Assembly: GCF_005222835.1 (NCBI RefSeq)
Contig: NZ_STGA01000073.1
Location: 208,150 to 272,149, forward strand
DNA from: Rhizobium sp. FKY42
Lineage (GTDB): Bacteria > Pseudomonadota > Alphaproteobacteria > Rhizobiales > Rhizobiaceae
Direction: 5' to 3'
DNA length: 64,000 nucleotides
The first letter of the stretch is position 1. The number at the start of each line of letters is the position of its first letter. The notes under the pieces were generated by a model that ran no database searches, was not told the DNA's origin, and saw nothing but the letters and a program-made list of their open reading frames with translations. Positions 17,440-26,005 of the stretch are shown in pieces. The position numbers and the translations under genes are program-made.

Positions 17440-18648
17440 ATGTCCTTTCTCCTGCTTCGCCGTGCTGCATTCGCTGCTTCACTCACCGCTTTCATGGGCA
17501 CCGCTGCGCTGGCGCAGGAGGCAAAGCCTGCGGTTGCCTGCGGCGGCGATCTGGCGGCCTTCCTGAAGGACGTAAAGGCTGAGGCGATCGCCAAGGGCGT
17601 ACCCGCAGAAGCCGCAGACAAGGCTCTTGCCGGCGCTCAGATCGACCCCAAGGTTCTTGCGCGCGATCGTGCTCAGGGCGTCTTTCGTCAGACCTTTCTT
17701 GAATTCTCGCAGCGGACCGTCAGCCAGGCACGCCTTGATATCGGACGCCAGAAACTCAAGCAGATGGCGCCAGTGTTTGATCGCGTCGAGAAGGAATTTG
17801 GCGTAGCGCCGGGCGTCGTTACTGCCTTCTGGGCCATGGAGACGGATTTTGGCGCCGTTCAGGGCGACTTCAATACGCGCAATGCTCTCGTTACCCTCTC
17901 TCACGACTGCCGCCGCCCCGAAATCTTCCGCAAGCAGCTGATTGCCCTCATCGAGATGGTGCAGCATGGCGATCTGGACCCGGCGACCAACACAGGGGCT
18001 TGGGCAGGCGAGATCGGTCAGGTACAGATGCTGCCGGACGACATCATCCACTACGGGGTCGACGGGGATGGCGATGGTCATATCAACGTCAAGACCAGTT
18101 CCGCCGACGCCGTGCTGACTGCGGCAGCCTTCATTAAAGACATGGGCTTCAAGGCTGGCGAACCCTGGCTCCAGGAAGTCGAACTGCCCGAAAATCTGCC
18201 CTGGGAAAAGTCCGGCCTGGGGAATGAAATTCCTGCCTCGGAATGGTTCGCGCTCGGCGTCAAGCCACGTGATGGAGATACGAAGTTTGGCAATCTCCCG
18301 ACAGCACTTGTCCTGCCGCAGGGGCGCAAAGGACCGGCTTTCCTTGCCTATCCCAATTTCGGCATCTACCTGAAATGGAACCAGTCGTTCATCTACACGA
18401 CGTCAGCTGCCTATTTCGCCACACGCCTCTCGGGCGCCCCGACCTACATCAAGGGCAATCCGGAGCCCGGGATGGATGATGCAACGATGAAGGCACTGCA
18501 GACGAAGCTCCAGGCCCGTGGTCACGACGTCGGGAAGATCGACGGCATCCTCGGATCCGGCACGCGCGTGGCAGTTCAAAAGGAGCAACAGCGTCTTGGT
18601 CTGTCGGCCGATGGCTGGCCGACTCAATCTTTGCTCGACGCACTCTGA
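17440..18648 (+). CDS. Membrane-bound lytic murein transglycosylase, MltB family
   Basis: 402 residues: a cleavable signal peptide (ending ALAQ), an SLT_2 (MltB-type) domain with the catalytic Glu in FWAMETDFG, and a C-terminal PG_binding_1 repeat (MKALQTKLQARGHDVGKIDGI). It should act in the periplasm on glycan strands. No lipobox Cys is present, unlike E. coli MltB, so it may be soluble. ATG 17440 is preceded by ACGAGG; the upstream extension to 17347 is not signal-like. A strong terminator follows. Confidence 0.9.
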   Translation: MSFLLLRRAAFAASLTAFMGTAALAQEAKPAVACGGDLAAFLKDVKAEAIAKGVPAEAADKALAGAQIDPKVLARDRAQGVFRQTFLEFSQRTVSQARLDIGRQKLKQMAPVFDRVEKEFGVAPGVVTAFWAMETDFGAVQGDFNTRNALVTLSHDCRRPEIFRKQLIALIEMVQHGDLDPATNTGAWAGEIGQVQMLPDDIIHYGVDGDGDGHINVKTSSADAVLTAAAFIKDMGFKAGEPWLQEVELPENLPWEKSGLGNEIPASEWFALGVKPRDGDTKFGNLPTALVLPQGRKGPAFLAYPNFGIYLKWNQSFIYTTSAAYFATRLSGAPTYIKGNPEPGMDDATMKALQTKLQARGHDVGKIDGILGSGTRVAVQKEQQRLGLSADGWPTQSLLDAL

Positions 18649-18657
18649 AAACGAAAC

Positions 18658-18696
18658 GGGCCGCTGAATGTTCTGTCTTCAGCGGCCCTGATTTTT
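18658..18696 (+). terminator. Rho-independent terminator
   Basis: GGGCCGCTGA and TCAGCGGCCC form a perfect stem (about 18658-18688) followed by TGATTTTT, ten bases after the transglycosylase stop. Confidence 0.88.
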
Positions 18697-18939
18697 ACCG
18701 ACCTCTTGATCTTGCAGCGCAACCAGAGTCACGAAATGTGACGATTTTTAACAGTGCAGACGCGATCATTAACGCTTTGCACACCAAAATCGCTAACAAA
18801 TTTTATAGAGCAAAATCAAACTGCTGATACGTTTAATCAGCACCTTAACCTGTCGTTCACGCCGCATTGCAGCACATTATTTACTTTGAAACTCAACGCA
18901 AATGCCCCATCTTTGACTCGTTAAACCAAGGAGGCAGAC

Positions 18940-19017
18940 ATGGGACGCACCTATTCCTTCAATGTCCTTCTCGTCGGTGCAGCGTTCGTATTTGTGGCGT
19001 CGATGCTATTTATGTGA
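18940..19017 (+). CDS. 25-residue hydrophobic small protein
   Basis: A short gene with a strong ribosome-binding site (AAGGAGGCAGAC before ATG 18940) encoding 25 residues that are almost entirely one membrane helix (NVLLVGAAFVFVASMLFM). It is preceded by about 240 bp of AT-rich intergenic DNA that can hold a promoter. No function is known to me; I recall similar tiny peptides in other rhizobial genomes but cannot verify that here. The start and the hydrophobic pattern make translation plausible. Confidence 0.6.
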   Translation: MGRTYSFNVLLVGAAFVFVASMLFM

Positions 19018-19165
19018 ACTGTCGGCAGGCCGTTGCGGTTCTGCCTAATTGGATATCGAAACGGGCCTGCGGGCCTATGACTACCTGGAATTGGCTCCTG
19101 CATTCAAAGCGCATTCAACGAAAGTGAAACGCTCGGCCCCCGCCGCGCCTCGCACGTAACAAGGC

Positions 19166-20065
19166 TCAGGCCGCCGCCCCGGCCTGGGCCTTTTCCTTTG
19201 GCAATCGTCCAAGACTCGTCAGAACTGCAGAAACCAGTGGTGCGCGGTTCATCGTATAGAGGTGAAACTCATCCAGACCGCGGCGCATCAGATCCTGGAT
19301 CTGCTCGGCCGCAACTTCGGCGGCTACCTTGGCGCGCTCTTCCGGCTTGTCGTCCAAGCCCTCAAAACGAGCATCAAGGAAAGAAGGAATGCCCGCACCG
19401 CATCGGCTGGCAAAACGCTTGAGCTGCGTCAGGTTCTGGATTGGCATGATGCCGGGCACGACCGGGATCGAGATTCCGGCTTTGCGCACCTGCTCCAGAT
19501 AGCGCTCGAAAACATCATTATCGAAGAAGAACTGCGTCAGTGCGCGATCTGCACCCGCATCCGCCTTGCGCTTCAACATCTCGATATCGGCATGAACGTC
19601 CCGGCTTTCAGGGTGCTTTTCCGGATAGGCAGAGACGGAGATTTCGAACCCACCTTCCGCCTTCAGGGCCGCAACAAGCGCCGCAGCATTTTCATAGCCA
19701 TGCGGATGAGGCACATAGGCCGTGCCCACGCCGCTAGACGGATCGCCGCGCAGGGCGACGATATGCTGCACACCCATCGCCCGAAGCTCATTGATAACGT
19801 CATGCGTCTCATCACGGTCGGCATCGACACAGGTCAGATGCGAGGCTGTTGGCAGATTCGTTTTCGAGATGAGGCGTTCGACCGTCGCAAAGGTAGGCCT
19901 TTTGGTCGTTCCACCTGCGCCATAGGTGACCGATACGAATTCCGGCTCGAAGAGCGCCAGTTGATCCACAGTCTGCCAAAGCTGCTCTTCCATTTCCGGC
20001 GATTTCGGCGGAAAGAATTCATAAGACAGGCGAAAATCATGCGCGGGGCGGACCGGATGTGTCAT
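19166..20065 (-). CDS. metF: MetF, 5,10-methylenetetrahydrofolate reductase
   Basis: FAD-dependent reduction of methylene-THF to methyl-THF, the methyl donor for MetH. In 299 residues the hallmarks are SYEFFPPKSPEME near the start (catalytic Glu), SVTYGAGG, HLTCVDADRDET and VALRGDPSSG. Length is normal for the family. Its ATG overlaps the stop of the ArsR-methyltransferase regulator gene (ATGA), so both are one operon, controlled from the palindrome at 21105-21120. The methyl acceptor enzyme metH lies 27 kb away with the same operator. Confidence 0.95.
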   Translation of the reverse strand: MTHPVRPAHDFRLSYEFFPPKSPEMEEQLWQTVDQLALFEPEFVSVTYGAGGTTKRPTFATVERLISKTNLPTASHLTCVDADRDETHDVINELRAMGVQHIVALRGDPSSGVGTAYVPHPHGYENAAALVAALKAEGGFEISVSAYPEKHPESRDVHADIEMLKRKADAGADRALTQFFFDNDVFERYLEQVRKAGISIPVVPGIMPIQNLTQLKRFASRCGAGIPSFLDARFEGLDDKPEERAKVAAEVAAEQIQDLMRRGLDEFHLYTMNRAPLVSAVLTSLGRLPKEKAQAGAAA

Positions 20066-21081
20066 TGGGCGGCTTCCGATTTCAGTATGTCATGGGTGTT
20101 TGAAGATGCGGTCAGGTCTGCGCCGCGCCGGGCACGGGCGAGCCAGATCGTCACCGTCAGTGCAGGCGCGCCTTTGGTCGCGACAGGCTTGAGGTCCAGG
20201 ATGTCTTCGACGACCAGACCCGCTTTTTCCAGCCATTCCTGAACCGTCTGGTGCGAGAAACCGAGCCGAGCATGCGCATGATCCTCACGCAGATAATCCA
20301 GCGTATGAGGTGCCAGATCCACGATCAGCAGACGACCGTCGCTTCGTAGAACGCGCGCTGCCTCCGTCACGGCCTTTTCGGGTTGATCCAGGAAGTGCAG
20401 AACCTGATGGACGGTAACAAGGTCGAAATCACCCGCTTCCGCAGGCAGATTGCAAATATCGCCGTGGCGAACCGATGCCTTCAGAATACCCGCCCGATCG
20501 AGATTGGCGCGGGCAACAGCCAGCATGTCTCGGCTGGCATCGATTCCGACGGCACGCCGATAATGTGCATGAAGCTGCTGAAGAACCCAGCCGGTGCCCG
20601 TACCCAGATCGAGAAGAGAATCGATCTGCGCGTCACCAATCAAATTCGCCAGCGCCTTTTCCACCTGCTCGTCACTCACGTGCAGACGGCGCAGTTCATC
20701 CCACTCGGCAGCGTTACGGCTGAAATAGGCCTGTGCTTTCGCAGCTCTTTCCCGCTTCACATCCGAAAGCCGCTCGCCATCCCGCACGAGAACCGGATCC
20801 GACAGATCGACGGCCCCCAGCAGTTGACGGACCACTGCTGCCGCCTCCCCTTCGTGGCTTAACCGGAAAAACGCCCATGCGCCTTCCTGGTAGCGCTCGA
20901 TAAGCCCCTCTTCCGACAGCAGCTTCAAATGGCGCGAGATACGCGGTTGCGACTGCCCAAGTATATCGGTCATATCGCTGACTGTCAGATCCCCTGCCGA
21001 AAGCAGAACGAGAAGACGGAAACGAGTCGTCTCACCCGTCGTCTTCAACACGTCCACCAGCTTTTCGAGACCCAAGGTCAT
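20062..21081 (-). CDS. ArsR-family regulator fused to SAM methyltransferase domain (SahR-like)
   Basis: 339 residues in two parts. Residues about 1-95 are an ArsR winged helix (TRFRLLVLLSAGDLTVSDMTDILGQSQPRISRHLKLL). Residues about 140-300 are a class I methyltransferase fold with LLDLGTGTGWVLQQL. This domain pair is known from SahR-type regulators that respond to S-adenosylhomocysteine and control methionine-cycle genes. Here the methyltransferase-like domain probably senses SAH or SAM. It is the first gene of the operon with metF. The palindrome 21105-21120 is close upstream and recurs before metH, consistent with autoregulation. Confidence 0.85.
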   Translation of the reverse strand: MTLGLEKLVDVLKTTGETTRFRLLVLLSAGDLTVSDMTDILGQSQPRISRHLKLLSEEGLIERYQEGAWAFFRLSHEGEAAAVVRQLLGAVDLSDPVLVRDGERLSDVKRERAAKAQAYFSRNAAEWDELRRLHVSDEQVEKALANLIGDAQIDSLLDLGTGTGWVLQQLHAHYRRAVGIDASRDMLAVARANLDRAGILKASVRHGDICNLPAEAGDFDLVTVHQVLHFLDQPEKAVTEAARVLRSDGRLLIVDLAPHTLDYLREDHAHARLGFSHQTVQEWLEKAGLVVEDILDLKPVATKGAPALTVTIWLARARRGADLTASSNTHDILKSEAAQ

Positions 21082-21104
21082 TACGCATCCACCACAATCA
21101 AGAT

Positions 21105-21120
21105 ATAAAGATATCTTTAT
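21105..21120. promoter_or_regulatory. Palindromic operator ATAAAGATATCTTTAT (copy 1)
   Basis: A perfect 16-bp palindrome 24 bp upstream of the ArsR-methyltransferase start. The identical 16 bp occurs upstream of metH (51240-51255). It is the probable binding site of the adjacent ArsR-type regulator. Confidence 0.82.
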
Positions 21121-21195
21121 GTGACATCGCCGCGCATGACAAGCTAAAATTTACCGAGGCGCAACGCATCACAACACCGCCCTCAAAAAATAACA

Positions 21196-21221
21196 GCCGC
21201 CGTTCGGTCTGGAACGGCGGC
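21196..21221 (-). terminator. Rho-independent terminator of ettA
   Basis: GCCGCCGTTC and GAACGGCGGC (21196-21205 / 21212-21221) are perfect arms. On the minus strand they are followed by TGTTATTTTTTG, 35 bp past the ettA stop. Confidence 0.85.
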
Positions 21222-21256
21222 CTGCTGGATAATTTTTAACCCGGTCAACGTGGAAA

Positions 21257-22906
21257 TCAGCGCGTCAAGCGCTTGTAGGTTACGCGCTTCGGATTGACCG
21301 AGTCCGCGCCAAGGCGACGGATCTTATCCTGCTCGTAATCTTCAAAGTTACCTTCGAACCACTCGACATGGCTGTCGCCTTCGAAGGCCAGGATATGCGT
21401 TGCCAGACGGTCGAGGAACATGCGATCGTGGCTGATGATAACAGCGCAGCCAGCGAAGTTTTCAAGCGCGTCTTCCAGCGCACCCAGCGTTTCAGTGTCG
21501 AGGTCGTTGGTCGGTTCGTCGAGCAGAAGAACGTTACCGCCAGCCTTCAGCATCTTGGCGAGGTGAACGCGGTTGCGCTGACCACCGGAAAGATTACCAA
21601 CCTTCTGCTGCTGATCGCCACCCTTGAAGTTGAAGGCACCGCAATAGGCGCGGCTGTTCATCTCGTACTTGCCGAGCTTGATGATATCGTTGCCGCCGGA
21701 AATTTCTTCCCAGACATTCTTCGAACCATCAAGCGAGTCACGGCTCTGGTCGACATAGCCCAGATGCACCGTCTCACCGATACGGATATCGCCGGAATCC
21801 GGAGTTTCCTGGCCGGTGATGATGCGGAAGAGCGTCGACTTACCTGCGCCGTTGGGACCAATTACGCCGACGATGCCGCCCGGCGGCAGCTTGAACGACA
21901 GGTTCTCGAACAACACGCGGCCATCATAGGATTTCGAAATGTTTTCCGCCTCGATAACTACCTGACCCAGGCGCTCGCCGACCGGAATGATGATCTGCGC
22001 TTCACCAGGACGACGGTTCTCTGCCGCTGCAACCAGTTCGTCGTAAGCCCGGATACGAGCCTTCGATTTTGCCTGACGCGCCTTCGGAGACGATGCAATC
22101 CACTCCTGCTCGCGGGAAAGTGCCTTCTGGCGACTGCCTTCCTCGCGCTCTTCCTGCGCAAGGCGCTTCGCCTTGGCATTGAGGTAGGCGGAGTAGTTGC
22201 CTTCGTAGGGGATGCCGCGGCCACGGTCGAGTTCGAGAATCCAGCCCGTCACGTTATCGAGGAAGTAACGGTCGTGGGTAACCATCAGGATGGCGCCCGG
22301 ATATTCGCGCAGGTGCTTTTCGAGCCAGGCGATCGTCTCGGCGTCCAGGTGGTTGGTCGGTTCGTCAAGCAGCAGCAGATCGGGTTTGCGCAGCAGGAGC
22401 TGGCAGAGCGCGACGCGGCGCTTTTCACCACCGGAGAGGTTATCGACCGATGCATCACCCGGAGGGCAACGCAGGGCATCCATGGCCATTTCGACCTGGC
22501 TTTCGAGATCCCAGAGGTTCTGGCTGTCGATGATGTCCTGAAGCTTCGCGCCCTCTTCCGCCGTCTCGTCGGAATAGTTCATCATCAGTTCGTTGTAACG
22601 GTTGAGGATCGCCGTCTTGTCGGCAACGCCTTCCATTACGTTCTCGAAAACGGTCTTGGTCGGGTCGAGCTGCGGCTCCTGCGGCAGGTAGCCAAGTGTT
22701 GCGCCGTCGGCCAGCCATGCTTCGCCCGTCCACTCCTTGTCGAGCCCGGCCATGATCTTTAGAACCGTGGACTTACCCGCGCCGTTGGGGCCGAGGATAC
22801 CGATCTTGGCGTCCGGGTAGAAAGACAGATGAATGTTTTCAAGTATCTTCTTGTTGCCGTAGGCCTTGTTAAGGCCAGCCATGTGATAGATGAATTGACG
22901 TGCCAT
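21257..22906 (-). CDS. ettA: EttA, energy-dependent translational throttle (ABC-F ATPase)
   Basis: A cytoplasmic ABC-F protein that binds the ribosomal E site and gates the first elongation step according to ATP/ADP. The 549-residue product has two ABC domains: Walker A GPNGAGKST in each half, signatures LSGGEKRRVAL and LSGGQRNRVHL, and Walker B LLLLDEPTNHLD / VLLLDEPTNDLD. It has the short P-site tRNA-interaction linker with a basic charge cluster (KARQAKSKARIRAYDEL). No membrane segments, as expected. Monocistronic with its own terminator. Confidence 0.94.
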   Translation of the reverse strand: MARQFIYHMAGLNKAYGNKKILENIHLSFYPDAKIGILGPNGAGKSTVLKIMAGLDKEWTGEAWLADGATLGYLPQEPQLDPTKTVFENVMEGVADKTAILNRYNELMMNYSDETAEEGAKLQDIIDSQNLWDLESQVEMAMDALRCPPGDASVDNLSGGEKRRVALCQLLLRKPDLLLLDEPTNHLDAETIAWLEKHLREYPGAILMVTHDRYFLDNVTGWILELDRGRGIPYEGNYSAYLNAKAKRLAQEEREEGSRQKALSREQEWIASSPKARQAKSKARIRAYDELVAAAENRRPGEAQIIIPVGERLGQVVIEAENISKSYDGRVLFENLSFKLPPGGIVGVIGPNGAGKSTLFRIITGQETPDSGDIRIGETVHLGYVDQSRDSLDGSKNVWEEISGGNDIIKLGKYEMNSRAYCGAFNFKGGDQQQKVGNLSGGQRNRVHLAKMLKAGGNVLLLDEPTNDLDTETLGALEDALENFAGCAVIISHDRMFLDRLATHILAFEGDSHVEWFEGNFEDYEQDKIRRLGADSVNPKRVTYKRLTR

Positions 22907-23015
22907 AGGGACAATCGCTCCGGCGCCAGTGTGGGAAAAGTGCCCGCTATGTAAGCGAAACGAGCAGAAGGGGCAACAGCCAAAGCCGCCAGAGCAAGTT
23001 TGTCCAGAACTGGTA

Positions 23016-24800
23016 TCACCGCAACTCGGCGTGATTGATGCGAAACAGCATGAACCCGGTTACAGGATTGGCGAGAACGGTCTGAAGCCCCGCCCATGCC
23101 TCACCAGCCTGTATCGTTTCCATCAGAGAACCTGCAGGAAAATCGATGGCTGCCTGCACATCACAAACTGCTAGATACTGGAATTGCTCCGCTGCAGTGC
23201 GTCGTTCCTGCGCGTTATCTGAAAGAAATACATCGTAGAAGCGTCGCATGCCGGGACTGCCTCGGTGGAAGGACAGAGCACCCACAGACATGCCGTCGGG
23301 AAGTTGATCAAGCAGTGCAAGCCCTAGTGCGGGCGGCAGGAGAATCCGGCCCGGTGGCAGCGCAGCCAGTACATTGACTTCTTGGGCGCAATCGTCGTGG
23401 GCAAGGAAATGGATCAGCGCAGGCGCTGGTGCGATTTTAGGGATCGAATGCGCCAAAGCTGCGGAACCACTGACACAAATGAAAGAGGCGAGCCCAATCG
23501 TCGCTGCTTCGGTTTTGCCACCAATTCGAATTCGCTCCCAAATCATGGCAAGAAACATCGCAAGGGCAACAGGTGGGAAGCGGCTAAACCGCGTCTGCAG
23601 CAGGTAAAGCGCCAGCAGCATGGCTGCAACAGCATAGATGGTGGCAAGCGCAGCATCGCCTGAACGGAGACGAGAGATCACCAATTGCAGGGAAGCCGCT
23701 AGGATGATCAGATAAACGCTCAGAAGGCCAATTGATGGCCAATCCCGCCGCTCGAAATATTGCAGAAAGCTTCGCTCCTGCGGGATCTGCGAAATCCATA
23801 TCTCCCAGATGACCGGGTCCACCATTGGGTAGGGTCCACCGAGGCAGAGCGGATGGCTTTTCCCCACCCATACCAGTAAGGCAAGCGAAGGAATTGCAAG
23901 GCTCGCAAAGCGAACAAGCCGGGATGAAGTCCGGATCAAACCTGTCGCAGCCAAGACAATCCCACCATACCCGACCAGGAGCTTCAGATAGGGTGCGGAA
24001 AAGGCATCGCACTCCGTTGCCCATAGCCGGGTCGGCCCAACGAATGCGAGCCCCGCCAAAGGCGCGATAGCGGCAACCGTCGCAGCAAACGTCAGCAACC
24101 TTTCGCGAGAATTTTCGAAGCCGGACACCCACGCAAGACAGGGGGACACGGCAATGACAAACACGACTGGTGCGAGTTCGAGTCCGACGACGATCGAAAG
24201 CACACAAGCTGTACCGCTCAAAATCATCCCGGCTTGCGAACGCCTGGACACACCAAGCAAGGCTGCCACCAGCATGATCAACTGAATATTATGATGGTCG
24301 ATCCGGCCGGGCGAGAACTCCAACAATGTTGGCATTAACAGGAGAAAGCTGGCGATGACGGGAATATGTCGGTCCGTTGATCGGTCGAAGTCCAGGTTCT
24401 GCAGCGTCCTGAACCACAAAATGCAGAACACGCAAAGCATCACAATCGGCCATATAAGAAAGGCAAGCCCCATTGCTTGCTCTTCCGCAATGAAGAACCT
24501 CATCCCGGATACAAGCAGAATGTAGGGAAGATCAACGACCCGCGACCAGGGCGAAATATAGGCTTGCGGCATCTCGACGCCATAAAGCTGCAAGTCAAAC
24601 CATCCCCCGCGTTCCAAGAACTGCGCTATCTGCAACGAGCGCAATTTATCATCGACATCGATCACGCTTCCCGCGGTGCCGGCTAAATGGTGGCCGATGA
24701 AAAGCAACATCATCCCCACCAAGACGACAAAGAGAACTCCGCACCTTTCCCGCGAATTTGTGCATACCCATTGCTTTATAAAGGAGAAAAATGCAGCCAT
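23016..24800 (-). CDS. Polytopic membrane protein resembling GT-C / STT3-type glycosyltransferases
   Basis: 594 residues with about 11-13 hydrophobic segments and a short soluble C-terminal domain. Two loop motifs stand out. SVIDVDDKLRSLQ after the first membrane segment recalls the D-x-D of GT-C enzymes, and FSPGRIDHHNIQLIML resembles the G-x-x-DHH loop of STT3/AglB/PglB oligosaccharyltransferases. The WWDYG acceptor motif of STT3 was not found. So this is probably a lipid-linked sugar transferase of unknown acceptor. It stands alone; no polysaccharide operon surrounds it. Confidence 0.6.
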   Translation of the reverse strand: MAAFFSFIKQWVCTNSRERCGVLFVVLVGMMLLFIGHHLAGTAGSVIDVDDKLRSLQIAQFLERGGWFDLQLYGVEMPQAYISPWSRVVDLPYILLVSGMRFFIAEEQAMGLAFLIWPIVMLCVFCILWFRTLQNLDFDRSTDRHIPVIASFLLLMPTLLEFSPGRIDHHNIQLIMLVAALLGVSRRSQAGMILSGTACVLSIVVGLELAPVVFVIAVSPCLAWVSGFENSRERLLTFAATVAAIAPLAGLAFVGPTRLWATECDAFSAPYLKLLVGYGGIVLAATGLIRTSSRLVRFASLAIPSLALLVWVGKSHPLCLGGPYPMVDPVIWEIWISQIPQERSFLQYFERRDWPSIGLLSVYLIILAASLQLVISRLRSGDAALATIYAVAAMLLALYLLQTRFSRFPPVALAMFLAMIWERIRIGGKTEAATIGLASFICVSGSAALAHSIPKIAPAPALIHFLAHDDCAQEVNVLAALPPGRILLPPALGLALLDQLPDGMSVGALSFHRGSPGMRRFYDVFLSDNAQERRTAAEQFQYLAVCDVQAAIDFPAGSLMETIQAGEAWAGLQTVLANPVTGFMLFRINHAELR

Positions 24801-24950
24801 TAGAAAATTTTCATACGTTATTGCAACTAAAGGTACGCTTTACTACGGTTTCAAAAGTTACGTTTGTGTTAATGCCGCGAAACGGTTGCCTTCTGCAGTT
24901 CGGCCATTCACAACTATCCGCGCCAGCCACTGAACAGCGGGAGTGAGATC

Positions 24951-25925
24951 ATGTTCGAGGCCATTGAACAGCTGAAAAGCGAGACAGGAGCAACACTCGC
25001 CGCGCGGCATCAGCCAGCAATCGGCCAGACGCGAGGCATCCTGCAAATCAGCCACGGGCTTGCGGAACATTGCGGCCGCTATGCGCCCTTTGCGCAGGCC
25101 ATGGCCGCGAAGGGTTTTGCCGTCTACGCCCATGATCATCGCGGGCATGGGCATACCAAGGCGGCCGATGCTCCTATTGGCCGTTTCGCGAAGGAGGATG
25201 GCGTTGGGAAGGTCATCGCCGATGTGACCGCCGTCACCGATCACGCGAAGGCCGCCTATCCGGGTCTGCCCGTCTTTCTGTTCGGTCACTCCATGGGCGG
25301 GTTGATCGCCCTCAACACGGCATTGAGCAAACCGCGCGCCTATAGCGGGGTGGCCATCTGGAACTCCAACTTTGCCGCTGGCGGCATGGGACGGCTGGCA
25401 CAGGTCGTGCTGAAGACCGAACGTGCCCTGAAGGGCTCGGATGTACCCAGCATGATCCTGCCCAAGCTTACCTTTGAGACCTGGGGCAAATCCATGCCGG
25501 ATTACAAGAGCCAGGCAGATTGGTTGAGTCGCGACAGGGCAGAAGTCGAAGCCTATGAGGCCGATCCGCTCTGCGGTTTCGATATCAGTATTTCCATGTG
25601 GCTCGACGTGTTCGAGATGACCTTCCGCGGCACCGAGCAGAACCTGCTTGTGAAGCTGCCAAAGAGCCTTCCCTTCCACCTTGTCGGGGGTGGTCAGGAC
25701 CCGGCAACGGAAAAGGCAAAAGCCATCGACTGGCTGTCACACCGCCTCGTCAAGGCGGGTTTCACGAAAGTTCATAAGCGCATCTATCCACTGATGCGCC
25801 ACGAAACGCTCAATGAACTGGGCCGCGAGGAGGCTATGCAGGAGTTTGCGGACTGGCTGCAAACGAATGTGCTGGCTTCATCGAACAGTGATACTCAAGA
25901 AACGGCTATCGGAATGATGCCATGA
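24951..25925 (+). CDS. Alpha/beta hydrolase, lysophospholipase (monoacylglycerol lipase-like)
   Basis: 324 residues, serine hydrolase 4 family. The nucleophile elbow GHSMGG is at about 116-121, with candidate acid Asp in GGGQDPATE and His in MRHETLNE. The HGLAEHCGRYAPFA and HDHRGHGHT motifs are the usual oxyanion and cap-adjacent strands of PldB-like lysophospholipases. No signal peptide, so cytoplasmic or membrane-associated. Natural substrate, a lysophospholipid or monoacylglycerol, is an inference from the family. Confidence 0.85.
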   Translation: MFEAIEQLKSETGATLAARHQPAIGQTRGILQISHGLAEHCGRYAPFAQAMAAKGFAVYAHDHRGHGHTKAADAPIGRFAKEDGVGKVIADVTAVTDHAKAAYPGLPVFLFGHSMGGLIALNTALSKPRAYSGVAIWNSNFAAGGMGRLAQVVLKTERALKGSDVPSMILPKLTFETWGKSMPDYKSQADWLSRDRAEVEAYEADPLCGFDISISMWLDVFEMTFRGTEQNLLVKLPKSLPFHLVGGGQDPATEKAKAIDWLSHRLVKAGFTKVHKRIYPLMRHETLNELGREEAMQEFADWLQTNVLASSNSDTQETAIGMMP

Positions 25926-26005
25926 TTTTAAATCAAGTGCCGTTCGCGCTTGTCGCCGCTATGAATAGGTGAAATTTCAGCCAAGGCGGAGCTTGTCGTC
26001 CCATC

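Noticed and set aside
21368..22762. 464-codon plus-strand frame opposite ettA
   Set aside because: Antisense to an intact ABC-F gene; composition artefact.
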